The notes under the pieces were generated by a model. The model had not been told where the DNA came from, made no database searches, and worked only from the letters and a program-made list of their open reading frames with translations. Below are positions 1-7,520 of a DNA stretch of 64,000 bases, piece by piece (position 1 is the first letter of the stretch; every line of letters begins with the position of its first letter). Position numbers and translations under genes: made by a program. Source of the stretch: Pseudomonas hamedanensis (lineage in GTDB: Bacteria; Pseudomonadota; Gammaproteobacteria; Pseudomonadales; Pseudomonadaceae); contig NZ_CP077091.1 of assembly GCF_014268595.2 (NCBI RefSeq), positions 5,873,001 to 5,937,000 of the forward strand, read 5' to 3'.

Positions 1-314
1 GATTTGACCTCGCGTTCGCCGGTGGCGCGCAGCTTGTGCTTGATGTGGACCAGAGAGGATTCGAGGCGCTCGACGCTCACCGGACGTTTCTCCAGGGCGC
101 GCTGCATGCCGGCACGGAGTTTTTCTTCGTCGAACGGTTGGCGGCTGCCGTCGGTTTTGATCAGGCGCGGCAACACCAGTTCGGCCGTCTCGAACGTCGT
201 GAACCGCTCGCCGCAGGCCAGGCATTCACGCCGGCGGCGCACCTGTTCGCCCTCGGCGACCAGACGCGAGTCGATGACCTTGGTGTCGTTGGCACCGCAG
301 AAGGGACAGTGCAT
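1..314 (-). CDS. nrdR: Transcriptional repressor NrdR (5' part, cut by window edge)
   Basis: NrdR is a zinc-ribbon/ATP-cone repressor that senses nucleotides and represses ribonucleotide reductase genes. The visible 104 residues start [12 protein letters not shown] and carry the four zinc-ribbon cysteines (C3, C6, C31, C34), followed by the arginine-rich segment and the start of the ATP-cone ([14 protein letters not shown]). The family is about 150 residues, so roughly 50 C-terminal residues lie outside the window. The gene is divergent from the lipoprotein gene at 443, with a 128-base gap in which I see no clear operator. Confidence 0.97.
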   Translation of the reverse strand, partial: MHCPFCGANDTKVIDSRLVAEGEQVRRRRECLACGERFTTFETAELVLPRLIKTDGSRQPFDEEKLRAGMQRALEKRPVSVERLESSLVHIKHKLRATGEREVK

Positions 315-442
315 GGTGGCTGGCAACAAAAAATGGGAGGGCCATGGTAGCGCATCCCGGTGGCAAGACAAGCCATAGGCTTTGCGGTATACAGAACGGC
401 ATGATCGTCTGATCCATGGATTTCATTTTGCCGGAGCTTCCA

Positions 443-907
443 ATGCCGTTACGACCGCTCGTTTTGCTCAGTCTTTTCAGCCTGCTGGTGGCCTGTGGCA
501 GCGATGCGCCCAAGCCGCAACCGCCGACGCCCGGTCCGGCCCCACAGCAGGCCCAGAAAAAAGCCAAAGAGGCCGCCGAACTCGGCCCGCTGCCGGCGCA
601 TCAGCGTGAACTGAGCGGCACCCTGCAGGGCGTGCCGGCCGGCGCCGAAGTCGAACTGGCGCTGCTGGTGATCGATGACAAGGACCGCCCGCAACAATTG
701 CTCGCCAGTTCCAGCCTGATCGGCAACAACCAGATCCTGCCCTTCCGCCTGCGCTTCAACCCGCAGGCCTTCCCGGCCGGCGCGCGGGTTGAACTGCGCG
801 GTCGCGCCAGTCAGTCCGGCCAATTGATCCTGCATCTGCCGTCGCAGACCATCACCCAGCCAACCACTCAAGCGCTGGGCCAGTTGCAATTTGTCAAAGC
901 GCCATGA
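443..907 (+). CDS. YbaY/YscW-family lipoprotein
   Basis: A 154-residue predicted lipoprotein. The start at 443 is chosen because GGAGC lies 5 bases upstream and it gives a proper lipoprotein signal: MPLRP, a hydrophobic core, then lipobox LVAC with the acylated Cys near residue 18. A Pro/Ala-rich linker follows, then a small beta domain (LSGTLQGVPAGAEVELALL to the C-terminus) like the YbaY/YscW family, whose members are lipoproteins of poorly known function. No outer-membrane avoidance Asp is seen at +2 (it is Gly), so the outer membrane inner leaflet is likely. The stop overlaps the next start by 4 bases, implying translational coupling with the methyltransferase. Confidence 0.8.
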   Translation: MPLRPLVLLSLFSLLVACGSDAPKPQPPTPGPAPQQAQKKAKEAAELGPLPAHQRELSGTLQGVPAGAEVELALLVIDDKDRPQQLLASSSLIGNNQILPFRLRFNPQAFPAGARVELRGRASQSGQLILHLPSQTITQPTTQALGQLQFVKAP

Positions 908-1560
908 AGGCACCGCTCGACCTCCAGCAGGCTCTGGGTGAATTGCTCGGCGACGCCAGACTGAAAGCCTGTGCGTTGCCAGGCAGTGACTTGCAGTTAT
1001 GGCTGATCGACGGCGACAACATGGCCCGCGAGTTCAGCCAGGAAGAAACCCGGCGCATCCTGCATGAGCCGCCCTATTGGAGCTTTTGCTGGGCCAGCGG
1101 TCTGGCGGTGGCGCGTTATCTGGTCGAGTTTCCCGAATGGGTACGCGGCAGACGCGTGCTGGATTTCGGCGCCGGCTCCGGGATCGCCGGCATCGCGGCG
1201 GTGAAAGCCGGCGCGCTGGAAGTGGTGGCCTGCGATCTGGATCCGCTGGCGATCGCAGCGTGCCGGGCAAATGCCGAACTCAATGATGTGCAGATGGGCT
1301 ATTCGACGGATTTCTTTGCCGAGGCCGATCGCTTCGATCTGATTCTGGTCGCCGACGTGTTGTACGACCGGGCGAATCTCCCGCTGCTCGACGCGTTTCT
1401 CAGTCGCGGCCGCGAGGCGCTGGTGGCGGATTCGCGGGTGAGGGATTTCCGCCATCCGTTGTATGAGCGGATTGAAGTGCTTGAGGCGATGACCCTGCCC
1501 GACCTCGCCGAGCCGGAAGAATTTCGGCATGTCAGCCTCTACCACGCCACCCGCGCATGA
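904..1560 (+). CDS. Class I SAM-dependent methyltransferase (ETFB-lysine/PrmA-like)
   Basis: A 218-residue protein with a Rossmann-type methyltransferase core. Motif I is VLDFGAGSGIAGIAA (about residues 80-94), followed by an acidic ribose-binding residue in VVACDLDP and a motif II/IV region DLILVADVLYD. The N-terminal PPYWSFCWASGLAVARYL resembles the family of small protein-lysine or nicotinamide methyltransferases that includes the ETF-beta lysine methyltransferase, so a protein substrate is likely but unproven. It overlaps the lipoprotein gene by 4 bases (ATGA). Its TGA stop is the first part of a palindromic repeat (1559-1670). Confidence 0.8.
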   Translation: MKAPLDLQQALGELLGDARLKACALPGSDLQLWLIDGDNMAREFSQEETRRILHEPPYWSFCWASGLAVARYLVEFPEWVRGRRVLDFGAGSGIAGIAAVKAGALEVVACDLDPLAIAACRANAELNDVQMGYSTDFFAEADRFDLILVADVLYDRANLPLLDAFLSRGREALVADSRVRDFRHPLYERIEVLEAMTLPDLAEPEEFRHVSLYHATRA

Positions 1561-1670
1561 TCGTTCCCACGCTCTGCGTGGGAATGCAGCCCGGGACGCT
1601 CCGCGTCCCTTCGTACGGCGTGACGCAGAGCGTCACCGGAGGCATTCCCACGCGGAGCATGGGAACGATC
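1559..1670. repeat. 112-bp composite palindromic repeat
   Basis: Four imperfect palindromes in a row (CCCACGCTCTGCGTGGG, GGGACGCTCCGCGTCCC, GTGACGCAGAGCGTCAC, CCCACGCGGAGCATGGG), with the whole unit bounded by inverted GATCGTTCCCACGC / GGGAACGATC ends. Elements of this look are dispersed in Pseudomonas genomes. It starts inside the stop codon of the methyltransferase gene and ends 71 bases before cnoX. The transcript can fold into several hairpins, so it may act as a terminator or mRNA stabiliser; that role is inference. Confidence 0.85.
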
Positions 1671-1741
1671 AGTGTTACGGCTTTCAGCAGCCCCTCGCGA
1701 AGCTTTATAGTGAGCCCATCCACGCTTTTACGAGATCCCCC

Positions 1742-2614
1742 ATGAGTCAGCAAACGCCGTACATCTTCGACGCCACGACTGCCGATTTCGACCAGTCGGT
1801 GATCGAAGCCTCCTTCAACAAACCGGTGCTGGTGGATTTCTGGGCCGAATGGTGTGCGCCGTGCAAGGCGCTGATGCCGATGCTGCAAGGCATTGCCGAG
1901 AGCTATCAGGGAGAGCTGCTGCTGGCCAAGGTCAATTGCGACATCGAGCAGGACATCGTGGCCCGCTTCGGCATCCGCAGCCTGCCGACCGTGGTGCTGT
2001 TCAAGGACGGGCAACCGGTCGACGGCTTTGCCGGTGCGCAGCCGGAGTCTGCGGTGCGCGCCCTGCTCGAGCCGCATGTGCAAATGCCGCCACCTGCCGC
2101 CGCCGATCCGTTCGAACAGGCGCAGGCAATGTTTGACGAGGGTCGTTTCGCCGACGCCGAAGCCGCGCTGGTCGCCATGCTCAATGAAGACAACAGCAAC
2201 GCCAAGGCGCTGATCCTCTACGCGCGCTGCCTGACCGAGCGCGGTGAGCTGGGCGAAGCGCAAACCGTGCTCGACGCGGTCAAGAGCGACGAACACAAAG
2301 CTGCGCTGGCCGGGGCCAAGGCGCAGATCCAGTTCCTCGGTCTGGCCCGCGACCTGCCGGACGCCGCCGATCTGAAAAGCCGCCTGGCGCAGAATCCGCA
2401 GGACGATGAAGCGGTGTATCAACTGGCGATCCAGCAACTGGCGCGCCAGCAATACGAAGCAGCGTTGGACGCCCTGCTGAAGCTGTTCATCCGCAATCGC
2501 AGCTATGGCGAAGGCTTGCCGCACAAGACCTTGCTGCAGGTGTTCGAGCTGCTGGGCAATGATCACCCGCTGGTAACCGCTTACCGCCGCAAAATGTTCG
2601 CGGCGTTGTACTAA
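1742..2614 (+). CDS. cnoX: Thioredoxin-TPR co-chaperone, CnoX/YbbN-like
   Basis: A 290-residue cytoplasmic protein. An N-terminal thioredoxin fold (about residues 1-110) carries the active site WCAPC near residues 36-40 and the cis-proline segment RSLPTVVLFKDG. It is followed by an alpha-helical TPR-like region (FEQAQAMFDEGRFADAEAAL and later repeats) to the C-terminus. This is the architecture of CnoX (YbbN), which binds unfolding proteins under oxidative stress and hands them to GroEL/DnaK. Unlike E. coli YbbN, which has SxxC, both active-site cysteines are present, so it may also be redox active. The start at 1742 matches the family N-terminus; a longer in-frame extension would run back through the repeat and was rejected. 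Confidence 0.9.
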   Translation: MSQQTPYIFDATTADFDQSVIEASFNKPVLVDFWAEWCAPCKALMPMLQGIAESYQGELLLAKVNCDIEQDIVARFGIRSLPTVVLFKDGQPVDGFAGAQPESAVRALLEPHVQMPPPAAADPFEQAQAMFDEGRFADAEAALVAMLNEDNSNAKALILYARCLTERGELGEAQTVLDAVKSDEHKAALAGAKAQIQFLGLARDLPDAADLKSRLAQNPQDDEAVYQLAIQQLARQQYEAALDALLKLFIRNRSYGEGLPHKTLLQVFELLGNDHPLVTAYRRKMFAALY

Positions 2615-2618
2615 GCGC

Positions 2619-2978
2619 TCACTCGATCCAGCTGTAGAGCGGCGTATCCCCGCCGCTCACTACTTTCACATCAGCGCTGTGGCGCAAACGCACCAGCAAG
2701 CGCTTGCCCGCCGCCGCGCTGCCCGTCAACGCTTCGAGCTGATCAAGCAGATCCGGCCCACTGAGTTGCCCAGCCTTGCGCAACAAGTCTTTCGCCACCT
2801 GCCACAACGCATCGTCCTGATTCTGCGGCTTCGCCGCCGGGACTGGCGCGACCGCTCCAGACTGCGCAATCGGCGCCTGCCCGCTGAGCGCCGAACCGAG
2901 CCTGGCCCAATCGCTGTCATCCAGCTCCACCGTCAAATCCACCGGCACCTCGCCGACCGTTCCGCGTATCCGCAACAT
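2619..2978 (-). CDS. Conserved hypothetical protein, 119 aa
   Basis: I do not recognise a characterised family. It is a soluble 119-residue protein starting MLRIRGTVGEVPVDLTVELD. A short N-terminal beta-rich part has a DWARLGSAL segment, then an Ala/Pro-rich linker (about residues 36-55), then a C-terminal domain with an amphipathic helix (LWQVAKDLLRKAGQ) and a basic strand (GKRLLVRLRHSADVKVV). The small helical-plus-basic C-terminal part could bind nucleic acid, but nothing in the sequence proves it. It is convergent with cnoX, with only 4 bases between the two stops, and its start lies back-to-back with the zinc-cluster promoter region. Confidence 0.75.
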   Translation of the reverse strand: MLRIRGTVGEVPVDLTVELDDSDWARLGSALSGQAPIAQSGAVAPVPAAKPQNQDDALWQVAKDLLRKAGQLSGPDLLDQLEALTGSAAAGKRLLVRLRHSADVKVVSGGDTPLYSWIE

Positions 2979-3064
2979 CGAGTTCGCTCCTGCACTTTTC
3001 TGGCCTGCATGCTCCCACGGGACTTGTGCAACGCCAAGCGCACGGGCACACTCTGCGCACTTTC

Positions 3065-3082
3065 GTTATAAGATTACATAAC
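3065..3082. promoter_or_regulatory. Candidate Zur operator upstream of zrgA
   Basis: GTTATAAGATTACATAAC has outer GTTAT/ATAAC inverted arms and lies 31 bases upstream of the ZrgA-like start, in an AT-rich island of otherwise GC-rich sequence. Known gammaproteobacterial Zur sites contain GTTAT...ATAAC halves, but usually with a tighter core, so the match is partial. The His-rich product downstream makes zinc control plausible. Confidence 0.4.
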
Positions 3083-3113
3083 AAACTTTTCACTTTACCT
3101 CCCGGAGTCCGCC

Positions 3114-3713
3114 ATGCGTCGTCTGCTGCTCGCTTTGCCGTTTGCCCTGTTGCCGCTGGCCATCGCCCATGCGGCTGATGAGCACGATCATGATCACGAC
3201 CATGAGCACGGTAGCCTTGGCGCCCATGAACATGGCGTGGGTCGCCTGAATGCCGCGCTCGACGGTCAGACCCTGGAGCTGGAACTGGAAAGCCCGGCGA
3301 TGAACCTGGTGGGTTTTGAACACGCCGCCACATCCGACGCGGACAAGGCAAAAGTTGCTGCTGCCCGTGCGCAGCTTGAAAAACCGCTGGCCCTGTTCAG
3401 CTTGCCAGCGGCGGCCGGCTGCAAAGTGGTCAGCCAGGAACTGGAAAGCCCGCTGTTCGGTGACAAACCGGATGCCGCTGATCACGATGAAGAGGAAGCG
3501 GACAAGGAGGGGCATGAGCATCATGACGACCACAGCGAAATCCATGCGCACTATCAGTTCAGTTGCGCCACCCCGGGCGCGTTGAAAACCCTGGATCTGG
3601 CGAACCTGTTCAAGACCTTCCCGGCGACGCAGAAAATTCAGGTACAACTGATCAGCGCCAGCGGCCAGCAAGGCACGGAAGTGACGGCGAAGGCGGCTGC
3701 CCTTAAATTCTGA
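3114..3713 (+). CDS. ZrgA-like (DUF2796) periplasmic zinc-associated protein
   Basis: A 199-residue secreted protein. Residues 1-20 form a signal peptide (MRRLLLALPFALLPLAIAHA), followed at once by a histidine/aspartate-rich stretch (EHDHDHDHEHG) and a second His/Glu-rich loop near residues 122-143. The rest, with EHGVGRLNAALDG and LELELESPAMNLVGFEH, matches the DUF2796/ZrgA family, periplasmic proteins induced by zinc shortage that help zinc uptake. The His-rich loops are the probable metal ligands. An ABC ATPase, a permease and a DUF3299 protein follow on the same strand, an order I recall from the zinc-regulated PA4063-PA4066 cluster of P. aeruginosa. A REPIN separates it from the ATPase. 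Confidence 0.85.
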   Translation: MRRLLLALPFALLPLAIAHAADEHDHDHDHEHGSLGAHEHGVGRLNAALDGQTLELELESPAMNLVGFEHAATSDADKAKVAAARAQLEKPLALFSLPAAAGCKVVSQELESPLFGDKPDAADHDEEEADKEGHEHHDDHSEIHAHYQFSCATPGALKTLDLANLFKTFPATQKIQVQLISASGQQGTEVTAKAAALKF

Positions 3714-3730
3714 ATATTGTAGAGATCCCC

Positions 3731-3820
3731 TGTAGGAGTGAGCCTGCTCGCGATGAGGCCAGCACATTCAGCAACTGTGCTGACTGACCCACCGCCATCG
3801 CGAGCAGGCTCACTCCTACA
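3731..3820. repeat. REPIN (paired REP), GTAGGAGTGAGCC type
   Basis: Two inverted REP arms with the core GTAGGAGTGAGCCTGCTCGC flank about 40 bases of spacer. The arms are perfect complements over 25 bases. It lies between zrgA and the ABC ATPase gene, so it sits inside the presumed zinc operon transcript. Confidence 0.9.
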
Positions 3821-3852
3821 CAAGGGCCACGCAACTACCCGATCGGTTTCAA

Positions 3853-4563
3853 ATGACCCAAGCACTCATCGAACTGTCCGACCTGGGCTTCAACTGGCCC
3901 GGTCACCCGCCGTTGCTGGACATCCCGGCGTTTCGCCTGGAAGCCGGCGAAACCCTGTTTCTCAAAGGCCCCAGCGGCAGTGGCAAGACTACCCTGCTCG
4001 GCCTGCTTGGCGGGGTGCAGAAACCCGGTCGTGGCAGCATTCGCCTGCTCGGCCAGGAACTGACCGAACTCTCTGCCGGCAAGCGCGACACCTTTCGTGT
4101 TGATCACACCGGCTACATTTTTCAGCAATTCAACCTGCTGCCGTTTCTCTCGGTGCGCGAAAACGTTGAGCTGCCGTGTCATTTTTCCAGGCTGCGTGCG
4201 CAACGGGCGAAACAGCGCCACGGCAGCATCGATCAGGCCGCCGCGACCCTGCTCGCCCACCTCGGCCTGAAAGATCAAAGCCTGCTCGGCCGTCGTGCCG
4301 ATTCGTTGTCCATCGGCCAGCAGCAACGGGTGGCGGCAGCGCGCGCGTTGATCGGCCAGCCGGAACTGGTGATCGCCGACGAGCCGACCTCGGCGCTGGA
4401 TTACGATGCCCGGGAGAATTTCCTCCGGCTGCTGTTTGCCGAATGCCGCGAGGCCGGATCGAGTCTGCTGTTCGTCAGCCACGACCAGAGTCTGGCGCCG
4501 CTGTTCGACCGTCACCTGTCCCTGGCCGAACTCAATCGCGCCGCCACGTCCGCCGAGGTCTGA
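3853..4563 (+). CDS. ABC transporter ATP-binding protein (MacB/LolD type)
   Basis: A 236-residue cytoplasmic nucleotide-binding subunit. Walker A GPSGSGKTT is near residues 39-47, the Q-loop is in YIFQQFNLLPFLSV, the signature is LSIGQQQRVAAARAL near residue 155, and Walker B plus the D-loop are in VIADEPTSALD. The motifs match the LolD/MacB/FtsE group, whose partners are FtsX-like permeases; the next gene, one base downstream, is such a permease. Substrate cannot be read from this subunit. Its place after zrgA suggests a part in zinc homeostasis. Confidence 0.9.
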   Translation: MTQALIELSDLGFNWPGHPPLLDIPAFRLEAGETLFLKGPSGSGKTTLLGLLGGVQKPGRGSIRLLGQELTELSAGKRDTFRVDHTGYIFQQFNLLPFLSVRENVELPCHFSRLRAQRAKQRHGSIDQAAATLLAHLGLKDQSLLGRRADSLSIGQQQRVAAARALIGQPELVIADEPTSALDYDARENFLRLLFAECREAGSSLLFVSHDQSLAPLFDRHLSLAELNRAATSAEV

Positions 4564-4564
4564 G

Positions 4565-5830
4565 ATGTATCTGTTTCGTCTGGCCATGGCCAGCCTGGCC
4601 AACCGCCGCTTTACTGCGTTGCTCACCGCTTTCGCCATCGCCCTGTCGGTGTGCCTTTTGCTTGCCGTCGAGCGCGTGCGCACCGAAGCCAAAGCCAGTT
4701 TCGCCAGCACCATCAGCGGCACCGACCTGATCGTCGGCGCCCGTTCCGGCTCGGTGAATCTGCTGTTGTATTCGGTGTTCCGCATCGGCAACGCCACCAA
4801 CAACATCCGCTGGGACAGCTTCGAACATTTCGCCAGTAACCCGAAAGTGAAGTGGGCCATCCCGATGTCCCTCGGCGACTCCCATCGCGGCTACCGCGTG
4901 ATGGGCACCACGCAAGCCTATTTCGAGCATTACCAGTACGGCCGCCAGCAGCATCTGGCCTTGGCCGACGGGCGGGCGTTTGCCACCGATCCGTTCGAAG
5001 TGGTGCTCGGTGCCGAAGTCGCCGAAGCGCTGCACTACAAACTCGGCGACCAACTGGTGCTGGCCCACGGCGTGGCGGCGATCAGTCTGGTCAAGCACGA
5101 TGACAAACCGTTCACCGTGGTCGGCATTCTCCAGCGTACCGGCACGCCGGTGGACCGCACGCTGCACATCAGTCTCGGTGGCATGGAGGCGATTCATGTC
5201 GACTGGCACAACGGCGTGCCGGCGCGCGGCAACGGCCGGATCAGTGCCGATCAGGCGCGCAACATGGACCTGACGCCGCAGGCGATCACCGCGTTCATGC
5301 TCGGCCTCAACAGCAAGATTTCCACGTTTGCGCTGCAACGCGAGATCAATGAATACCGCGGCGAGCCGATGCTGGCGATTCTGCCGGGCGTGGCCCTGCA
5401 AGAACTGTGGAGCCTGATGAGCACGGCGGAGAAAGCCTTGTTTGTGGTCTCGCTGTTCGTCGTGCTGACCGGATTGATCGGCATGCTCACGGCGATTCTC
5501 ACCAGCCTCAACGAGCGTCGCCGCGAGATGGCGATTCTGCGGTCGGTGGGCGCGCGACCGTGGCACATTGCAAGTCTGCTGGTGCTGGAAGCGTTTGCTT
5601 TAGCGCTGACCGGAGTGATCGCCGGGCTGGCGCTGCTGTACATCGGCATCGCCGCTGCGCAGGGTTATGTGCAGGCCAATTACGGTTTGTATCTGCCGCT
5701 GGCGTGGCCAAGCGAGTATGAATGGACGCTGCTCGGTGGCATTCTGGCAGCCGCGCTGCTGATGGGCAGCGTGCCGGCCTGGCGCGCGTATCGCCAATCC
5801 CTGGCCGATGGCCTGTCGATCCGTTTATGA
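4565..5830 (+). CDS. ABC transporter permease, FtsX/MacB-like
   Basis: A 421-residue inner-membrane protein. The start at 4565 directly follows the ATPase stop. Topology is that of MacB/LolC permeases: one N-terminal transmembrane helix (about residues 14-33, FTALLTAFAIALSVCLLLAV), a large periplasmic domain, then three helices in an FtsX domain (FVVSLFVVLTGLIGMLTAIL and the two following segments), with the coupling sequence NERRREMAILRSVGARP between the first two. MacB-type systems act on periplasmic or envelope substrates by mechanotransmission rather than classical import, so the role in zinc metabolism is unclear. It is followed by a DUF3299 gene with 11 bases between stop and start. Confidence 0.9.
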   Translation: MYLFRLAMASLANRRFTALLTAFAIALSVCLLLAVERVRTEAKASFASTISGTDLIVGARSGSVNLLLYSVFRIGNATNNIRWDSFEHFASNPKVKWAIPMSLGDSHRGYRVMGTTQAYFEHYQYGRQQHLALADGRAFATDPFEVVLGAEVAEALHYKLGDQLVLAHGVAAISLVKHDDKPFTVVGILQRTGTPVDRTLHISLGGMEAIHVDWHNGVPARGNGRISADQARNMDLTPQAITAFMLGLNSKISTFALQREINEYRGEPMLAILPGVALQELWSLMSTAEKALFVVSLFVVLTGLIGMLTAILTSLNERRREMAILRSVGARPWHIASLLVLEAFALALTGVIAGLALLYIGIAAAQGYVQANYGLYLPLAWPSEYEWTLLGGILAAALLMGSVPAWRAYRQSLADGLSIRL

Positions 5831-5841
5831 GGACATTCACC

Positions 5842-6360
5842 ATGCCCCGCGCCCTGCTTGCGCTGCTGATGCTGGTCGCCCTGCCCGTGTGGGCAGCGGC
5901 ACCGAAAGACCTGACCTGGTCGGAGATGATCCCGCCGGACGCCGCGCCGGAAGTGCCCAACATGACGCCGCTGCACGACTTGTCGAAAATGGGCGACGCG
6001 CTGTCTGCCGAAGCCGCGCCGGCAGCGAAACAGGACATGCCGAACGCGCCGGTGGTGCAGAGCCTCGACGGCCAGAATATTCGCCTGCCCGGCTACATCG
6101 TGCCGCTGGAAGTCAGCGAAGAGGGGCGCACCACGGACTTTTTGCTGGTGCCGTATTTCGGCGCCTGCATCCATGTGCCGCCCCCGCCGTCGAACCAGAT
6201 CGTGCATGTGAAAAGTGAACTCGGTGTGAAGCTCGATGAGCTGTATCAGCCGTACTGGGTTGAAGGGCCATTGCAGGTGAAAGCGTCGAGCAGTGAGCTG
6301 GCCGATGCCGGGTATCAGATGGAGGCGGACAAGATTTATGCGTATGAGCTGCCGGAGTGA
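5842..6360 (+). CDS. DUF3299 periplasmic protein
   Basis: A 172-residue secreted protein. The start at 5842 is preferred over an ATG at 5827 (which overlaps the permease stop) because GAGGA is 8 bases upstream and a clean signal peptide follows (PRALLALLMLVALPVWAAA). The mature part contains LPGYIVPLEVSEEGRTTDFLLVPYFGACIHVPPPPSNQ, the hallmark Cys/His/Pro region of DUF3299. The function is unknown; the conserved Cys-x-His could bind metal, fitting its place as last gene of the zinc-linked cluster. It is followed by a REPIN. Confidence 0.85.
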   Translation: MPRALLALLMLVALPVWAAAPKDLTWSEMIPPDAAPEVPNMTPLHDLSKMGDALSAEAAPAAKQDMPNAPVVQSLDGQNIRLPGYIVPLEVSEEGRTTDFLLVPYFGACIHVPPPPSNQIVHVKSELGVKLDELYQPYWVEGPLQVKASSSELADAGYQMEADKIYAYELPE

Positions 6361-6393
6361 ACCTGGCAGTTTTGTGTTGATTGAGCCATAGCC

Positions 6394-6458
6394 TTCGCGA
6401 GCAAGCCCGCTCCCACATTTGGAATGCATTCCCCTGTGGGAGCGGGCTTGCTCGCGAA
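6394..6458. repeat. REPIN, GTGGGAGCGGGCTTG type
   Basis: Compact inverted pair of REP arms (GTGGGAGCGGGCTTGCTCGC and its complement), perfect over 24 bases, with a 17-base spacer reading TTTGGAATGCATTCCCC. Sits after the DUF3299 stop and may end or stabilise that transcript. Confidence 0.9.
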
Positions 6459-6503
6459 AAAGCCAGCACGGGCGCCACAAAAAACCAGCCCTTCACTGTT
6501 TCA

Positions 6504-6545
6504 TTGAGCTGAGTCAAAACACCGTATCAGACGGCTTCGTACCCT
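6504..6545 (+). promoter_or_regulatory. Anr/FNR-type box and promoter of ompW
   Basis: TTGAGCTGAGTCAA (6504-6517) is a perfect 5-4-5 inverted repeat differing from the FNR/Anr consensus TTGATnnnnATCAA only in the symmetric inner base. A -10-like TACCCT follows at 6540-6545. The predicted start of transcription near 6552 would be about 41 bases from the box centre, the usual class II activation distance. OmpW/OprG genes are known to be under FNR/Anr control. Confidence 0.65.
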
Positions 6546-6581
6546 AGGACATCGAATCTTTTCAAGTCCTTCGGAGCCCCC

Positions 6582-7280
6582 ATGAACAAGTCCTTGCTCA
6601 GCGCCTCGCTGCTTGCCCTCGCGCTCGCGGCCCCGCTCGCCCACGCCCACGAGGCCGGTGACATTCTCATTCGCGCCGGTGCGATCACCGTCAACCCGAA
6701 GGCCGACAGCTCCAGCGTCAAGGTCGATCAGGGTCCGTTGCGCGGCGCCGACCTGGGCGGCAAAGCGACGATGAGCAGCGACACCCAACTGGGTCTTAAC
6801 TTCGCCTACATGCTCACCAGCCACGTCGGCATCGAACTGCTCGCGGCCACGCCGTTCGAGCATGACGTCAAGCTCAAGGGCACTGCCCTGCCAGCGGCCA
6901 ACGGCAAGCTCGGCACCCTGAAACACCTGCCGCCAACCCTTAGTGTCGTTTACTACCCGCTGGATTCGAAGTCGGCCTTCCAGCCGTATGTCGGCGGCGG
7001 CATCAACTACACCTGGATCTACGACGAGCACGTCGGCAGCGAAGCGAGCGCCAACGGCTTCAGTAACTTCAAGGCGAAAAACTCCTGGGGCCTGGCGTGG
7101 CAGGTCGGCGCCGACTACATGCTCACCGACAACATCATGCTCAACGCCCAGGTGCGCTACATCGATATCGATACCCGTGCGACCGTCGAAAACAATGCCG
7201 TTGCCCCGGGCACCCGTGCGCGGGTCAATGTGGATGTCGATCCGTTCATCTACATGGTTGGTTTGGGCTATAAGTTTTAA
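6582..7280 (+). CDS. ompW: Outer membrane protein OmpW/OprG family
   Basis: A 232-residue eight-stranded beta-barrel precursor. The signal peptide is residues 1-22 (ending PLAHA, cleavage before HEAGD). The mature protein shows the family start GDILIRAGAITVNP, the barrel strand MLTSHVGIELLAATPFEHDV, FQPYVGGGINYTWIY, and ends YMVGLGYKF with the C-terminal Phe needed for Bam-dependent insertion. OmpW proteins form a narrow hydrophobic channel and are linked to uptake of small hydrophobic molecules and anaerobic adaptation. Transcribed alone, with an Anr-like box upstream and a two-way terminator at 7483-7512. Confidence 0.95.
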   Translation: MNKSLLSASLLALALAAPLAHAHEAGDILIRAGAITVNPKADSSSVKVDQGPLRGADLGGKATMSSDTQLGLNFAYMLTSHVGIELLAATPFEHDVKLKGTALPAANGKLGTLKHLPPTLSVVYYPLDSKSAFQPYVGGGINYTWIYDEHVGSEASANGFSNFKAKNSWGLAWQVGADYMLTDNIMLNAQVRYIDIDTRATVENNAVAPGTRARVNVDVDPFIYMVGLGYKF

Positions 7281-7312
7281 TGAACATTCGCGTGGTGGTG
7301 AATGCGGGCTAA

Positions 7313-7446
7313 TGTGGCGAGGGAGCTTGCTCCCGCCGGGTTGCGAAGCGACCCCCAAACCGGCAAAAGCGGTGCTTCAGAAAAACCGCATTGACTGGAA
7401 TGGCGACTGCTCTGCAGTCGAGGCGGGAGCAAGCTCCCTCGCCACA
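7313..7446. repeat. Inverted REP pair, GCGAGGGAGCTTGCTCCC type
   Basis: Arms TGTGGCGAGGGAGCTTGCTC (7313 on) and the complement ending at 7446 are perfect over 25 bases and enclose about 84 bases, longer than the other REPINs here. The arm sequence is a different REP class from the GCTCGC type elsewhere in the window. The spacer itself has smaller inverted repeats (GCGACTGCTCTGCAGTCG). Confidence 0.85.
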
Positions 7447-7482
7447 AGAGTTGCCAAACATTTGAAGCAACATCTCGCCCAC

Positions 7483-7512
7483 AAAAAAGGCGCCTGTAAA
7501 GGCGCCTTTTTT
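7483..7512. terminator. Bidirectional intrinsic terminator
   Basis: A-tract, GGCGCC, loop TGTAAA, GGCGCC, then six T. It works in both directions between convergent ompW and the epimerase gene. Confidence 0.9.
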
Positions 7513-7520
7513 GTTCAGAT

